Of a stretch of 64,000 nucleotides of DNA, positions 55,142-64,000 are shown one piece after another. Both the position numbers and the translations under genes were made by a program. Each line of letters begins with the position of its first letter. The stretch's first letter is position 1. The stretch comes from Kangiella taiwanensis. Its GTDB lineage: Bacteria > Pseudomonadota > Gammaproteobacteria > Enterobacterales > Kangiellaceae. The notes below the pieces were generated by a model. It saw nothing but the letters and a program-made list of their open reading frames with translations. It was not told the origin of the DNA and did not search any database. The DNA lies in the NCBI RefSeq assembly GCF_020005165.1, contig NZ_JAHCLT010000002.1, positions 62,001 through 126,000 on the forward strand. The letters are read 5' to 3'.

Positions 55142-56314
55142 AGTAATAGAAATATTCAATATTTCATTTATCGCAGCATTAGCATCTTCGACATACTTGG
55201 TAAAGAAAGTACCTTTATCAACTTCTAAAGCCTGATTGTTGTTAGGCAACCGCCAAGGCCCCTCACGATAGACACGACCAATGGTTAAATCCTGAGCGTT
55301 CAACTTTAAGCAATACTGACTATTTTCAAGCTTAGCCAAATAATTAAGATTCATTAGTTGCTCAACTAAATGTCGCAGCGTTTGTCCGTGCAAATAGGAA
55401 AACTTACTTCTTAACTGATCAATCGTTAAGGAGCTTTCATTGTCTTGAGCTTGAGCAAAAGACTGTAATATCTTTAGTATTGAGATGAATTCATGTTCTG
55501 TTTTTTCGCGCTTCATTTCAAAACGATGCAAAGCAAAACATATCATGGCTCCCAAAAGCAAAATTAACCAAGACAAGAACACCCATAAGAAAAATAATGG
55601 AATGGCTGTAATCGCACCGTATATTACCTCGTAAGTCGAAAACTTGGCGACAAACAGCGCGAATGCATATTTCGCAATTTCAAATAACAGCGCAGTAATC
55701 GTCGCTGCAATAACTGCCTTACGAAACTTAACGTGACTAAAAGGCGCCACCATATAAAGAGCGGTAAACGCCAACACTATTAATATAAAAGGTAAACCAA
55801 AGGTCAAAAAGCCACTAATGCTTGAAACCAAAGGAAGCGCCGCGAAGTACGAAGATGCAGCGAGACTTGCAGCGATAAGGATGGGTGCCATCGTGAGCAT
55901 AGCCCAGTACGACACCCATTTTTGTATACCCCGACGTCGATTTTTGGTTTCCCACACTGTATTGATAGCACGGTCAATCGCCCGCATTAACATCATCGAC
56001 GTTAAAAATAGAAAGGCAAACCCTACCGCAGAAAGGTTTTTAGATTTGGCCACATATTCATTTAAGTGCTCCTGTACAGCCAGTCCAGTTTCTGGGAGGA
56101 AGTTCTTAAAGATAAGTTCTTGTACTTGAACGTTAAGCTTTTCAAATGCCGGGAAGATCGCCATCAAACTCACAGCAACCGTCATAAGAGGCACTAAAGC
56201 CAACATTGTATTCAATGTTAACTCAGCGGCCATCGAACTGCTGTTTTTCTTTGCAAATTCGCTGAAAACAAATTTAGCAAATGCTTTTAGCCATTTAATC
56301 CTTTTTTCTAACAT
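55109..56314 (-). CDS. YihY/BrkB family inner-membrane protein
   Basis: 401 residues from ATG 56314 (TTG one codon earlier is possible). Six membrane helices in the first 275 residues with KKNSSSMAAELTLNTMLALVPLM, LMRAIDRAINTVW and YEVIYGAITAIPLFFLWVFLSW, then a ~130-residue winged-helix-like cytosolic tail. Old labels as RNase BN are wrong; function unknown. Its 3' end is buried in the unknown gene on the other strand. Confidence 0.88.
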   Translation of the reverse strand: MLEKRIKWLKAFAKFVFSEFAKKNSSSMAAELTLNTMLALVPLMTVAVSLMAIFPAFEKLNVQVQELIFKNFLPETGLAVQEHLNEYVAKSKNLSAVGFAFLFLTSMMLMRAIDRAINTVWETKNRRRGIQKWVSYWAMLTMAPILIAASLAASSYFAALPLVSSISGFLTFGLPFILIVLAFTALYMVAPFSHVKFRKAVIAATITALLFEIAKYAFALFVAKFSTYEVIYGAITAIPLFFLWVFLSWLILLLGAMICFALHRFEMKREKTEHEFISILKILQSFAQAQDNESSLTIDQLRSKFSYLHGQTLRHLVEQLMNLNYLAKLENSQYCLKLNAQDLTIGRVYREGPWRLPNNNQALEVDKGTFFTKYVEDANAAINEILNISITSEGSNLKNSN

Positions 56315-56360
56315 CAATTATGCCTAGAATAGTCGCATGAATTTATAAATTGTAACTATT

Positions 56361-57322
<962 letters not shown>

Positions 57323-57331
57323 CAACTCATT

Positions 57332-57733
57332 ATGAATATCCATTTGAAAAAAGCTCTGAGAGCTCGACTGTTCGCTGTAGCCAGCTTTCTTGCTATAGTC
57401 ATCATTTTGCCAGTATTTATCTGGCTGAATCACGAAAATCCAGCCCTACGATGGGTATCGTTGGCTATCTGGTGGGCTCCTTTATTGCTAGCTGTTCCGG
57501 GCATGTTTAAAGGCAGAACCTATACTTATGGCTGGACAGGATTTATTATTCTGCTCCCCTTCTTCTACGCTTTCTTCTACATTACCGAGCCGTCAAAGGT
57601 TGTCTGGGCCTCGGTTATTGTCGTCTTATCCGTTATTTACTTTTTGATGTCAGTCAGCTACGTCAAACAATATGCACTATCGCAAGGTATTAAAACTAAC
57701 GCAGAAGCAAAGAAAGCCAAGGGAATAGAGTGA
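57332..57733 (+). CDS. DUF2069 membrane protein
   Basis: 133 residues with four membrane helices; WWAPLLLAVPGMFKGRTYTYGWTGF is the family signature. Nine bases after wrbA, third gene of the arsC-wrbA-DUF2069 unit. Function unknown. Confidence 0.85.
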   Translation: MNIHLKKALRARLFAVASFLAIVIILPVFIWLNHENPALRWVSLAIWWAPLLLAVPGMFKGRTYTYGWTGFIILLPFFYAFFYITEPSKVVWASVIVVLSVIYFLMSVSYVKQYALSQGIKTNAEAKKAKGIE

Positions 57734-57761
57734 CGTCAAAACACCACGGTTCTAAATAGCG

Positions 57762-57787
57762 AAAAGGCTGGAATCTCCAGCCTTTTT
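57762..57787. terminator. Bidirectional terminator between DUF2069 gene and aroC
   Basis: AAAAGGCTGG-AATCT-CCAGCCTTTTT, T-tracts on both strands. Confidence 0.85.
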
Positions 57788-57802
57788 AGATTTGAATGAG
57801 TA

Positions 57803-58897
57803 TTATAGGTCAAATAAGTTTTTATATGCTTTAAAGCGCAAAAAGTGATCGCACAACACAAGCGCCGCCATAGCCTCTACAATAGGCACCGCACGCGGCA
57901 GCACACAAGGATCATGACGCCCACGTCCATGAAAGACTACATCTTTTCCATCAACATTAACGGTTTCTTGCTCTCGAATAATCGTCGGTGTAGGCTTAAA
58001 CGCTACTCTAAACACGATCGGCATACCATTTGAAATTCCGCCTTGTACCCCACCAGAGTAATTGGTTTTGGTTCTAACCGATCCCTCATCATCAAAGAAA
58101 ACGTCATTATGAGTCGAGCCTTGCATTAAAGTACCCGCAAAACCGGAGCCAATCTCAAATCCTTTACTCGCATTAATGGATAACATGGCTTTCGCCAAAT
58201 CGGCTTCTAGCTTATCAAACACAGGCTCTCCCAAACCTACAGGAACATCACGTAATTGACACTCAACCACACCACCCAGCGAGTCCCCTGCTTTACGAGC
58301 AGCTTCAATCTTTTTCACCATCCGCTCGGCGAGGTCTTGATCAGGGCATCGAACAAGGTTTGTTTCAATCAATTCAGCATTGATGGCATCGGGAGCCGTC
58401 TCTAGCTGCAGATCCTGCACACTTTTTACATAAGCGAAAATATCGACACCAAGTGCCTCGGTCAAAACTTTTCTGGCAACAGCACCCGCAGCAACATGAC
58501 CTGCTGTAACACGTGCCGAGCTTCTCCCCCCACCAGCGACATCGCGAATACCATACTTCTTTTGGTAAGTATAATCAGCATGGCTTGGTCGATATAACTT
58601 CGCCATTTCTGAGTAGTCTTTGCTTTTTTGGTCTTTGTTGCGGATGAATAGACTAATAGGAGTTCCTGTCGTGATACCATCAACCGTTCCTGACATAATT
58701 TCAACGGTATCCGCCTCATCACGCCTGGTGGTAATTGAACTTTGTCCCGGCCGACGTTTATCAAGAAAAGGTTGAATATCCTCTTCAGTCAAAGCCATAC
58801 CAGCTGGACAGCCTTCGATTACTACACCAATGCCTTTGCCGTGGGACTCTCCCCAGTTACTAATTTTAAATAATGTGCCGAGGCTATCACCCGCCAT
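57803..58897 (-). CDS. aroC: Chorismate synthase
   Basis: 364 residues. [54 protein letters not shown] and the [22 protein letters not shown] end, all FMN/EPSP-site motifs. Makes chorismate from EPSP. 31 bp behind aroA, so the last two shikimate steps are encoded together. Confidence 0.96.
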   Translation of the reverse strand: MAGDSLGTLFKISNWGESHGKGIGVVIEGCPAGMALTEEDIQPFLDKRRPGQSSITTRRDEADTVEIMSGTVDGITTGTPISLFIRNKDQKSKDYSEMAKLYRPSHADYTYQKKYGIRDVAGGGRSSARVTAGHVAAGAVARKVLTEALGVDIFAYVKSVQDLQLETAPDAINAELIETNLVRCPDQDLAERMVKKIEAARKAGDSLGGVVECQLRDVPVGLGEPVFDKLEADLAKAMLSINASKGFEIGSGFAGTLMQGSTHNDVFFDDEGSVRTKTNYSGGVQGGISNGMPIVFRVAFKPTPTIIREQETVNVDGKDVVFHGRGRHDPCVLPRAVPIVEAMAALVLCDHFLRFKAYKNLFDL

Positions 58898-58928
58898 GAC
58901 GTTTCTCCAAAACCTTTAATCGATACAA

Positions 58929-60206
58929 TTAATTGACTAACTCTGTATGTAGCCCAATATTTTCTAAGAACTCCCAATACTTAGGGAAAGACTTTTCAAC
59001 AGCTTGTGCATCCGTCACCACAATACCTGGCTGTTTGATACCAACCAAAGCATAGCTCATGGCTAAGCGGTGGTCATGACAGCTGGACAAGTGAGCTGGA
59101 CGAAGTGGCTGGTCACCCTTAATGCGAATACTGTCGGCATCGTACTCAATATCAACTCCAAGCTTATTGAGCTCATCACATAAATCAACAATTCGGTTAG
59201 ACTCTTTAAAAGCTAGGTGAGCAATATTGTGAATGTAGGTTTCACCCTTAGCGAACAGCGCTAAAACGACCAATGTCGGCACAACGTCAGGCATATCACC
59301 CATGTCTACATCGATGCCCTGAAGTTGATCAGTGTACCCCACCACCAATTTATCAGACTCAGCCTTAATACTTGCGCCCATAGCTTCAAGTACTCGATAA
59401 AACTGAGACTCGCCCTGTGGTGATTCAAAGTCAAAAGCCGTTAGAGTAACTGTTGTTTCAGCCAAAAGACCTGCAGCCATAAAATAGCTACTGCTAACCA
59501 CATCGCTAGCAATATGGATGTTAGTTGGTGTTAACGATTGATTTGCCGGTATTTTCAACTCCGTTTCAGACACCTCTTCAATCTTGCCGCCAAAAAGCTC
59601 AATGGCATTTTTGGTTAACTGAATATAGCTAGACGAAACCGTCTTACCTTTCAAAATTAAGTAAGTATCCGACTTTGCCTTTAAACAGGCTATCAATAAA
59701 CCACTCAAATATTGACTGCTACGACTCGTGTCTAGCTCAACACGTCCACCTTGAATTGGCCCTTTCAAACTAATTGGTAGCGCATCACTACTGACTGCAA
59801 CACCTAAATCTCGAAGGCTCTGAGAAACCTCCTGCATAGGCCTTTGTCGCATCTGCTCACTGGCATCAACGACCACTTGGGATCTTAAATTACTGGCTAC
59901 TGCAGTGATGAAACGGCTTAAGGTACCACTATCACGACAGTTAAGGGTCGCGGTCTGTGGTAGCTCGTAGTTTTTGATACCTTCAATATCCACAACTCCG
60001 TTATCTACCGACGTTACTGTCGCCCCAAGCTGTTTGACAGCCTCTAGTGCCGCTTCGATATCATCGTTCTCTGGTAAGTTGCTCAGGCGAGTAGTGCCAG
60101 AAGACAAAGCCGCTAAAGCGATGTAACGATTTGCTAAATATTTACTCCCAGGCACTGTGACGATGGGCGATTCAATATGACTGGAAACGACTTGTCTATT
60201 CGGCAT
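58929..60206 (-). CDS. aroA: 3-phosphoshikimate 1-carboxyvinyltransferase (EPSP synthase)
   Basis: 425 residues from ATG 60206 (GTG 60218 also in frame). PGSKYLANRYIALAALSSGTTRL, the LNCRDSGTLSRF loop, QRPMQE, the SSQYLSGLLIA region and KESNRIVDLCDEL. The usual NSGT/NAGT reads as RDSGTLSRF. It carries TATLNCRDSG rather than the GNAGTAMR of plant and enteric class I enzymes. The upstream gap of 45 bp leads to the YfcL-like gene. Confidence 0.93.
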   Translation of the reverse strand: MPNRQVVSSHIESPIVTVPGSKYLANRYIALAALSSGTTRLSNLPENDDIEAALEAVKQLGATVTSVDNGVVDIEGIKNYELPQTATLNCRDSGTLSRFITAVASNLRSQVVVDASEQMRQRPMQEVSQSLRDLGVAVSSDALPISLKGPIQGGRVELDTSRSSQYLSGLLIACLKAKSDTYLILKGKTVSSSYIQLTKNAIELFGGKIEEVSETELKIPANQSLTPTNIHIASDVVSSSYFMAAGLLAETTVTLTAFDFESPQGESQFYRVLEAMGASIKAESDKLVVGYTDQLQGIDVDMGDMPDVVPTLVVLALFAKGETYIHNIAHLAFKESNRIVDLCDELNKLGVDIEYDADSIRIKGDQPLRPAHLSSCHDHRLAMSYALVGIKQPGIVVTDAQAVEKSFPKYWEFLENIGLHTELVN

Positions 60207-60251
60207 AGTATTTACCACTTACAAAAAATGTTCCTCTAAGCCTTATCTGGC

Positions 60252-60494
60252 TTAAGGTTGTAGTTCATCAATGAGTTCCGAAAGCAACTCAACATCGCGA
60301 TCACTGAGGCCGTCCGACTCAACAGCATCCTCAACGAACAATGCAAACTCAGCAAACCATTGTTCATCCGTTAAATCATCAACAGGAATTAGGTCGACCA
60401 TTGGGATCAAGTATCCCACTAAGAACAGTTTCTCTTCTTCGACTTCCTGCTCAAGACGTAATAACTTTTGCTTAATTTGTTCAGCAATCGGCAT
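60252..60494 (-). CDS. YfcL-like small protein
   Basis: About 80 residues from ATG 60494 (MPIAEQIKQ), with GAGAG upstream; a longer reading from 60530 adds residues before that site. Acidic and helical. LFLVGYL...LIPVDDL and the C-terminal SDRDVELLSELIDEL align by eye with E. coli YfcL (LFASGYLRGHL..., LSPRDQALV...), which is also encoded beside aroC. Function unknown. Confidence 0.55.
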   Translation of the reverse strand: MPIAEQIKQKLLRLEQEVEEEKLFLVGYLIPMVDLIPVDDLTDEQWFAEFALFVEDAVESDGLSDRDVELLSELIDELQP

Positions 60495-60569
60495 AGCACT
60501 CTCTCTTTCTTTATCAACAATATTCCGCATTACGGTTTTTGCAATGCAGAAGAACAGACCGCGACAACG

Positions 60570-61403
60570 TTAAGCAACGCTGCCGTGGTCAGTGTGAGCT
60601 GCTTCAGCGATCGAGCGAACATAGTCCCCAATCTGCTCAAGCATGATTTGGGGGTTATTATAGTGCTGATTGATTAAGTTAACTATGGCTGAGCCAGTAA
60701 TAATTCCGTCAACGCCCGCATTAGCAGCGTCAAACACATGTTGTGGCTCTGAAATACCAAACCCTTGTACTAAAGGGGGGCTATTGTACTGACGTAGCTT
60801 TTGCAAAAAATCGGTTTTGGCTTTACTCGCAGCAACTTCAGTTCCTGTAATACCTTTACGACTCAAAACATAGGTATACCCCTGACTGTTTTGGGCGATC
60901 TGTTGTAAAGTGTCATCACTGGCATCAGGCGGTGCAATAAACACTAACTGGATACCACAGTCTTTAGCTGTTTTTGCGAATAACCGAGACTCTTTTACTG
61001 GGCAATCAGCCACTAAGACAGAATCAATACCAACGTTCCGACACTTATTTAAAAAGGTTTCAATGCCTTGTGCAAAGACCAAATTAGCATAAGTCAGTAA
61101 GCCTATCGGTAATTCTGGGTACTTTTCACGTATTTGGCCGATAAGGTTCAAACCCGACTCAATCGTAAACTGATTAGCTAATGGTCTTAATGTCGCCTGT
61201 TGAATCACAGGGCCATCGGCAACAGGGTCAGAAAAAGCCAGCCCTAGCTCCAACCCATCAGCACCACTTTCTACCAACTTATCGATAATCTGTATTGATA
61301 ATTCGGGATTTGGATCACCGACTATGACAAAAGGAATATAAGCCAAGTGATTGTTCGCAGAAACAGTTTCGAACATATTTTGATAACGCATACTGACACT
61401 CAT
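60570..61403 (-). CDS. trpA: Tryptophan synthase alpha chain
   Basis: 277 residues from ATG 61403, one base after the trpB stop; upstream ATGs lie inside trpB and would break coupling. TIM barrel with IPFVIVGDPNPE, GLELGLAFSDPVADGPVIQ (catalytic Glu/Asp), YVLSRKGITGTE and GFGISEPQHV, GIITGSAIV. Cleaves indole-glycerol phosphate. Confidence 0.95.
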   Translation of the reverse strand: MSVSMRYQNMFETVSANNHLAYIPFVIVGDPNPELSIQIIDKLVESGADGLELGLAFSDPVADGPVIQQATLRPLANQFTIESGLNLIGQIREKYPELPIGLLTYANLVFAQGIETFLNKCRNVGIDSVLVADCPVKESRLFAKTAKDCGIQLVFIAPPDASDDTLQQIAQNSQGYTYVLSRKGITGTEVAASKAKTDFLQKLRQYNSPPLVQGFGISEPQHVFDAANAGVDGIITGSAIVNLINQHYNNPQIMLEQIGDYVRSIAEAAHTDHGSVA

Positions 61404-61404
61404 A

Positions 61405-62643
61405 CTAAGCTTCCCCATTACTGTCTTTTGTCGCATTAGCTTCATCTAAAATGGCCATCACATGGCTTAAATCTTTGTCACCTCGTCCGGACAAATTGAC
61501 TAACAACACCGTGGGCTTGTCAGCTTGCTGGCTTAATTTCTTGGCGTAAGCAAGCGCATGAGAGGATTCCAAGGCAGGAATAATCCCTTCGGCATGTGAT
61601 AAGTCTTGAAAAGCTTGCAACGCCTCGTCATCGGTAATACCCACATACTCCGCACGGCCACTGGTCATCAAGTGCACGTGCTCAGGCCCTACGGCTGGAT
61701 AATCAAGTCCCGCAGAGACAGAGTGAGATTCACGAATTTGCCCTTCTTTTGTTTGCAGGATGTGCGTTCTGGAGCCATGAATAATGCCTTCAGTGCCTTT
61801 TAATAAAGTCGCGCCATGGGCATCAGAATCCAAGCCATGCCCTGCTGGCTCGACACCGATTAGCTTAACCTGCTCTTCTTTAATAAAGTCAGCAAAAATA
61901 CCGATGGCATTGGAGCCACCACCAACACACGCTATCACCGCGTCTGGTAATTGTCCTGTCTGTTCAAGCATTTGTTTTTTTGCTTCCTCGCCAATGACTT
62001 GCTGAAAACGCTTTACCATCTTCGGAAACGGATGAGGCCCTGCAGCAGTCCCCAACAGGTAGTGCGTATCATCATAACTGGATGCCCAGTCGCGTAACGC
62101 TTCATTAATTGCGTCTTTCAGACTAGCGCTACCGTTATCGACAGGAATGACCTCTGCTCCCATCAAGCGCATACGAAAAACATTTGGCGCTTGTCGATCA
62201 CAGTCTTTTTTGCCCATATAAACCGTAGCTTTTAAGCCAAGCAAAGCACAAGCCAAAGCAGTAGCCACTCCATGCTGTCCCGCCCCTGTTTCTGCGATAA
62301 CCCGCGTTTTCCCCATGCGCTTAGCCAGTAATGCCTGCGCCAATACCTGATTAGTCTTGTGTGCACCACCGTGCAACAAGTCTTCACGCTTCAAGAAGAT
62401 TCGACAGTTCTCTGTACGTCCAAACGTTTGACATTCCGTCAAAGGAGTTGGCCGGCCAGCGTAATGATTCAATAGCTCATTTAATTCAGCCAAAAAGTCC
62501 TCATCCTTGATGGCACTTTCGAAAGCACCTTCTAACTGCTCCAACGCAGGAACAAGAATTTGCGGGACGAATTGTCCGCCATATTGCCCAATGTAGGCAC
62601 CGTCGTACTCAAATTGTGTTGAGTTTGTATTGTTTAATGACAT
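61405..62643 (-). CDS. trpB: Tryptophan synthase beta chain
   Basis: 412 residues. PLP lysine in [31 protein letters not shown] phosphate loop and [11 protein letters not shown]. Condenses indole with serine. 22 bp behind trpCF, one base before trpA. Confidence 0.97.
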   Translation of the reverse strand: MSLNNTNSTQFEYDGAYIGQYGGQFVPQILVPALEQLEGAFESAIKDEDFLAELNELLNHYAGRPTPLTECQTFGRTENCRIFLKREDLLHGGAHKTNQVLAQALLAKRMGKTRVIAETGAGQHGVATALACALLGLKATVYMGKKDCDRQAPNVFRMRLMGAEVIPVDNGSASLKDAINEALRDWASSYDDTHYLLGTAAGPHPFPKMVKRFQQVIGEEAKKQMLEQTGQLPDAVIACVGGGSNAIGIFADFIKEEQVKLIGVEPAGHGLDSDAHGATLLKGTEGIIHGSRTHILQTKEGQIRESHSVSAGLDYPAVGPEHVHLMTSGRAEYVGITDDEALQAFQDLSHAEGIIPALESSHALAYAKKLSQQADKPTVLLVNLSGRGDKDLSHVMAILDEANATKDSNGEA

Positions 62644-62665
62644 TCTTAACCTCTATCTATCGTCA

Positions 62666-64000
62666 CTATCTGCCTGAAAAAGCTCTCGCGTTTTCAAATA
62701 GCTGCTTAATTTTATCGGCTGACTTCACGCCTGGCGATGCCTCAGTACCACCACACACATCAACAGCACTCACCCCATACGACTTGAGTTGTTCTACATT
62801 ATCAGAGTTAACACCACCAGCAACACGAAACTTATACTGCGGATATTGCTGTGTTAGCTGAGATATGATTGACCAGTCAAATGATTGCCCCGTGCCACCT
62901 TTGACACTACCCACCTGAGTATCCAGCAAGATCTCTTTCACTGAATACTCAGGAATCTCAGGTAGGCTATCCCCTTCTCGGATTGAAATAACTTTTGATA
63001 ACAGGCACGTCTCTGGCAGTTGCTGCTTTAGCTCTGCAACGTACTCGGGACTTTCATCCCCATGCAGCTGTACACCAGTCAGGCCATGCTTCTTAACTAA
63101 GTGCAACACCTCTTCTATTCCATGATTTTGGAAAACACCAATCACAGGTTTACTCGAGTGAAATCCTTCTTCACTAGCTCGACGTGGTGACTTATCAACA
63201 AAAATCATACCTACAGAAGATGCCGGTACTGCATCAACTAAGTCAGCCGAAGCCTGGTCTTTCACGCCGCAGACTTTAATGTCTCCATAAACTAACTGTT
63301 TCGCAGCTCGCTCTAAATCCTTTTGTGCCATTAGGCTACTTCCAACTAAGCAAGCATCAGCTAAGGGTGATAAGGTTAGAACATCCTCATGCGTTGATAT
63401 ACCTGACTCAGTCACCACCACGACATCGCTTGGAATTGAGTTAACCAGCCTTGCAGTATGGCTTAAATCAATACTCAAGTCTTTTAGATTACGGTTGTTA
63501 ATCCCGATGATTTTCGCGCCAAGATTTAATGCGCGGTCTAGCTCTTCTTCGTTATGAACTTCCGTCAGGATATCTAAATGATACTTTTCAGCCTCTTCCT
63601 GACAAGCTCTGTACTCTTGATCATTCAACACAGAAAGCATTAATAAAATCGCATCTGCGCCATAATATCGAGCTTGGCGAACCTGCTTTGGTTCAAGGAA
63701 AAAATCTTTACACAAGACAGGTTTATCGGTGTTCTGACTGACATACTTTAAATTAGCATAACTACCTCTAAAGAACCGGTCTTCAGTCAACACAGAGATA
63801 GCATCCGCATATTGGTTATAAATCGGTACAATTTCTTCTAAGTCGAAATTCGAACGAATTAAACCTTTTGATGGTGAGGCCATCTTGCACTCCATGATAA
63901 ATCCAAAGTGCGGTTTTTTAAGTGCATCATAAAAACTCTTCTTACTTGGAGACAGTTCTGACACATCAGCACTATTCGCTAAAGTTTCACGACGATGCTC
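62666..64000 (-). CDS. trpCF: Bifunctional indole-3-glycerol phosphate synthase / phosphoribosylanthranilate isomerase, 5' end beyond window
   Basis: At least 445 codons; the reading frame continues through the end at 64000 (EHRRETLANSADVSELSP), so the GTG at 63964 is not the start. TrpC barrel: ECKMASPSKGLIRSNFD, LCKDFFLEP, LTEVHNEEELDRAL, GINNRNLKDLSID; TrpF barrel from about 270: KVCGVKDQASAD, GVQLHGDES, VAGGVNSDNVEQL and the terminal VDVCGGTEASPGVKS. Fusion as in E. coli TrpC. First seen gene of trpCF-B-A. Confidence 0.95.
   Translation of the reverse strand, partial: EHRRETLANSADVSELSPSKKSFYDALKKPHFGFIMECKMASPSKGLIRSNFDLEEIVPIYNQYADAISVLTEDRFFRGSYANLKYVSQNTDKPVLCKDFFLEPKQVRQARYYGADAILLMLSVLNDQEYRACQEEAEKYHLDILTEVHNEEELDRALNLGAKIIGINNRNLKDLSIDLSHTARLVNSIPSDVVVVTESGISTHEDVLTLSPLADACLVGSSLMAQKDLERAAKQLVYGDIKVCGVKDQASADLVDAVPASSVGMIFVDKSPRRASEEGFHSSKPVIGVFQNHGIEEVLHLVKKHGLTGVQLHGDESPEYVAELKQQLPETCLLSKVISIREGDSLPEIPEYSVKEILLDTQVGSVKGGTGQSFDWSIISQLTQQYPQYKFRVAGGVNSDNVEQLKSYGVSAVDVCGGTEASPGVKSADKIKQLFENARAFSGR

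Noticed and set aside
60271-60573. 100-residue Ser-rich plus-strand frame
   Set aside because: Antisense of the YfcL-like gene; the Ser richness mirrors acidic codons on the other strand.
63964-64000. GTG 63964 as the start of trpCF
   Set aside because: The frame stays open to the window edge and the upstream residues EHRRETLA fit the conserved TrpC N-terminus.

Overview
The window reads as a stretch of core chromosome from a marine gammaproteobacterium. Gene content (YoaA, HtpG, a MetJ regulon with MetX, a CysB-linked cys cluster, EgtB/EgtD, RimK with a RimB-like protease, paired secreted alkaline phosphatases), moderate GC and protein style fit Kangiella or a close Oceanospirillales-type relative. 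The genus is an inference from gene content only. No prophage, IS element, transposase, CRISPR array or integrase was seen.

Layout. 1-9.3 kb (minus strand): yoaA (3' end off the window), hemH, adk, a VanZ-like protein, htpG behind a clear sigma-32 promoter, a lipoprotein coupled to an S41 peptidase lipoprotein, recR, a ~150-bp imperfect palindrome, ebfC. 9.3-13.3 kb: dnaX with an A10 slippery run at the clamp-loader/tau boundary, an unknown secreted protein, SRP RNA, another unknown secreted protein. 13.4-18.3 kb: two tandem PhoA-type phosphatases behind PHO boxes, then rimK-rimB. 18.3-18.95 kb: one intact tRNA-Ser(GGA) flanked by two tRNA-Ser fragments split apart by perfect short hairpins, with one tRNA-type promoter upstream of all three.

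19-22.6 kb: DUF4920 protein, egtB-egtD (ergothioneine), a PhzF-like protein. 22.7-30.8 kb is the sulfur assimilation block: cysG-cysK, divergent cysB, cysJIH. 31-38 kb: fpr with a putative Fur box, then metX-metB-metL-metF with overlapping genes, divergent from metJ. A near-palindromic 21-bp site (TTATA-N11-TATAA) recurs at the cysG/cysB, cysJ and metX promoters, and tandem met-box-like 8-mers lie beside each. This suggests joint CysB and MetJ control of sulfate-to-methionine flow.

38-56 kb holds mostly single genes: a lipoprotein methyltransferase, nadA, an M14 carboxypeptidase, a chalcone-isomerase-like/TonB fusion, an RstAB-like two-component pair, an MBL hydrolase, bamC-dapA, bcp, a PIN-PhoH ATPase, an AI-2E-family permease, bepA, a TlpA-like lipoprotein, a large PilZ-like unknown and YihY. 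56.3-64 kb: arsC-like/wrbA/DUF2069, aroC, aroA, a YfcL-like protein, trpA, trpB and trpCF (5' end off the window). Together these make a nearly continuous aromatic/tryptophan block.

Most of the window is ordinary housekeeping DNA. The least explained structures are the hairpin-expanded tRNA-Ser locus, the shared cys/met operator pattern, the dnaX slippage site, the recR-ebfC palindrome and the chalcone/TonB fusion.
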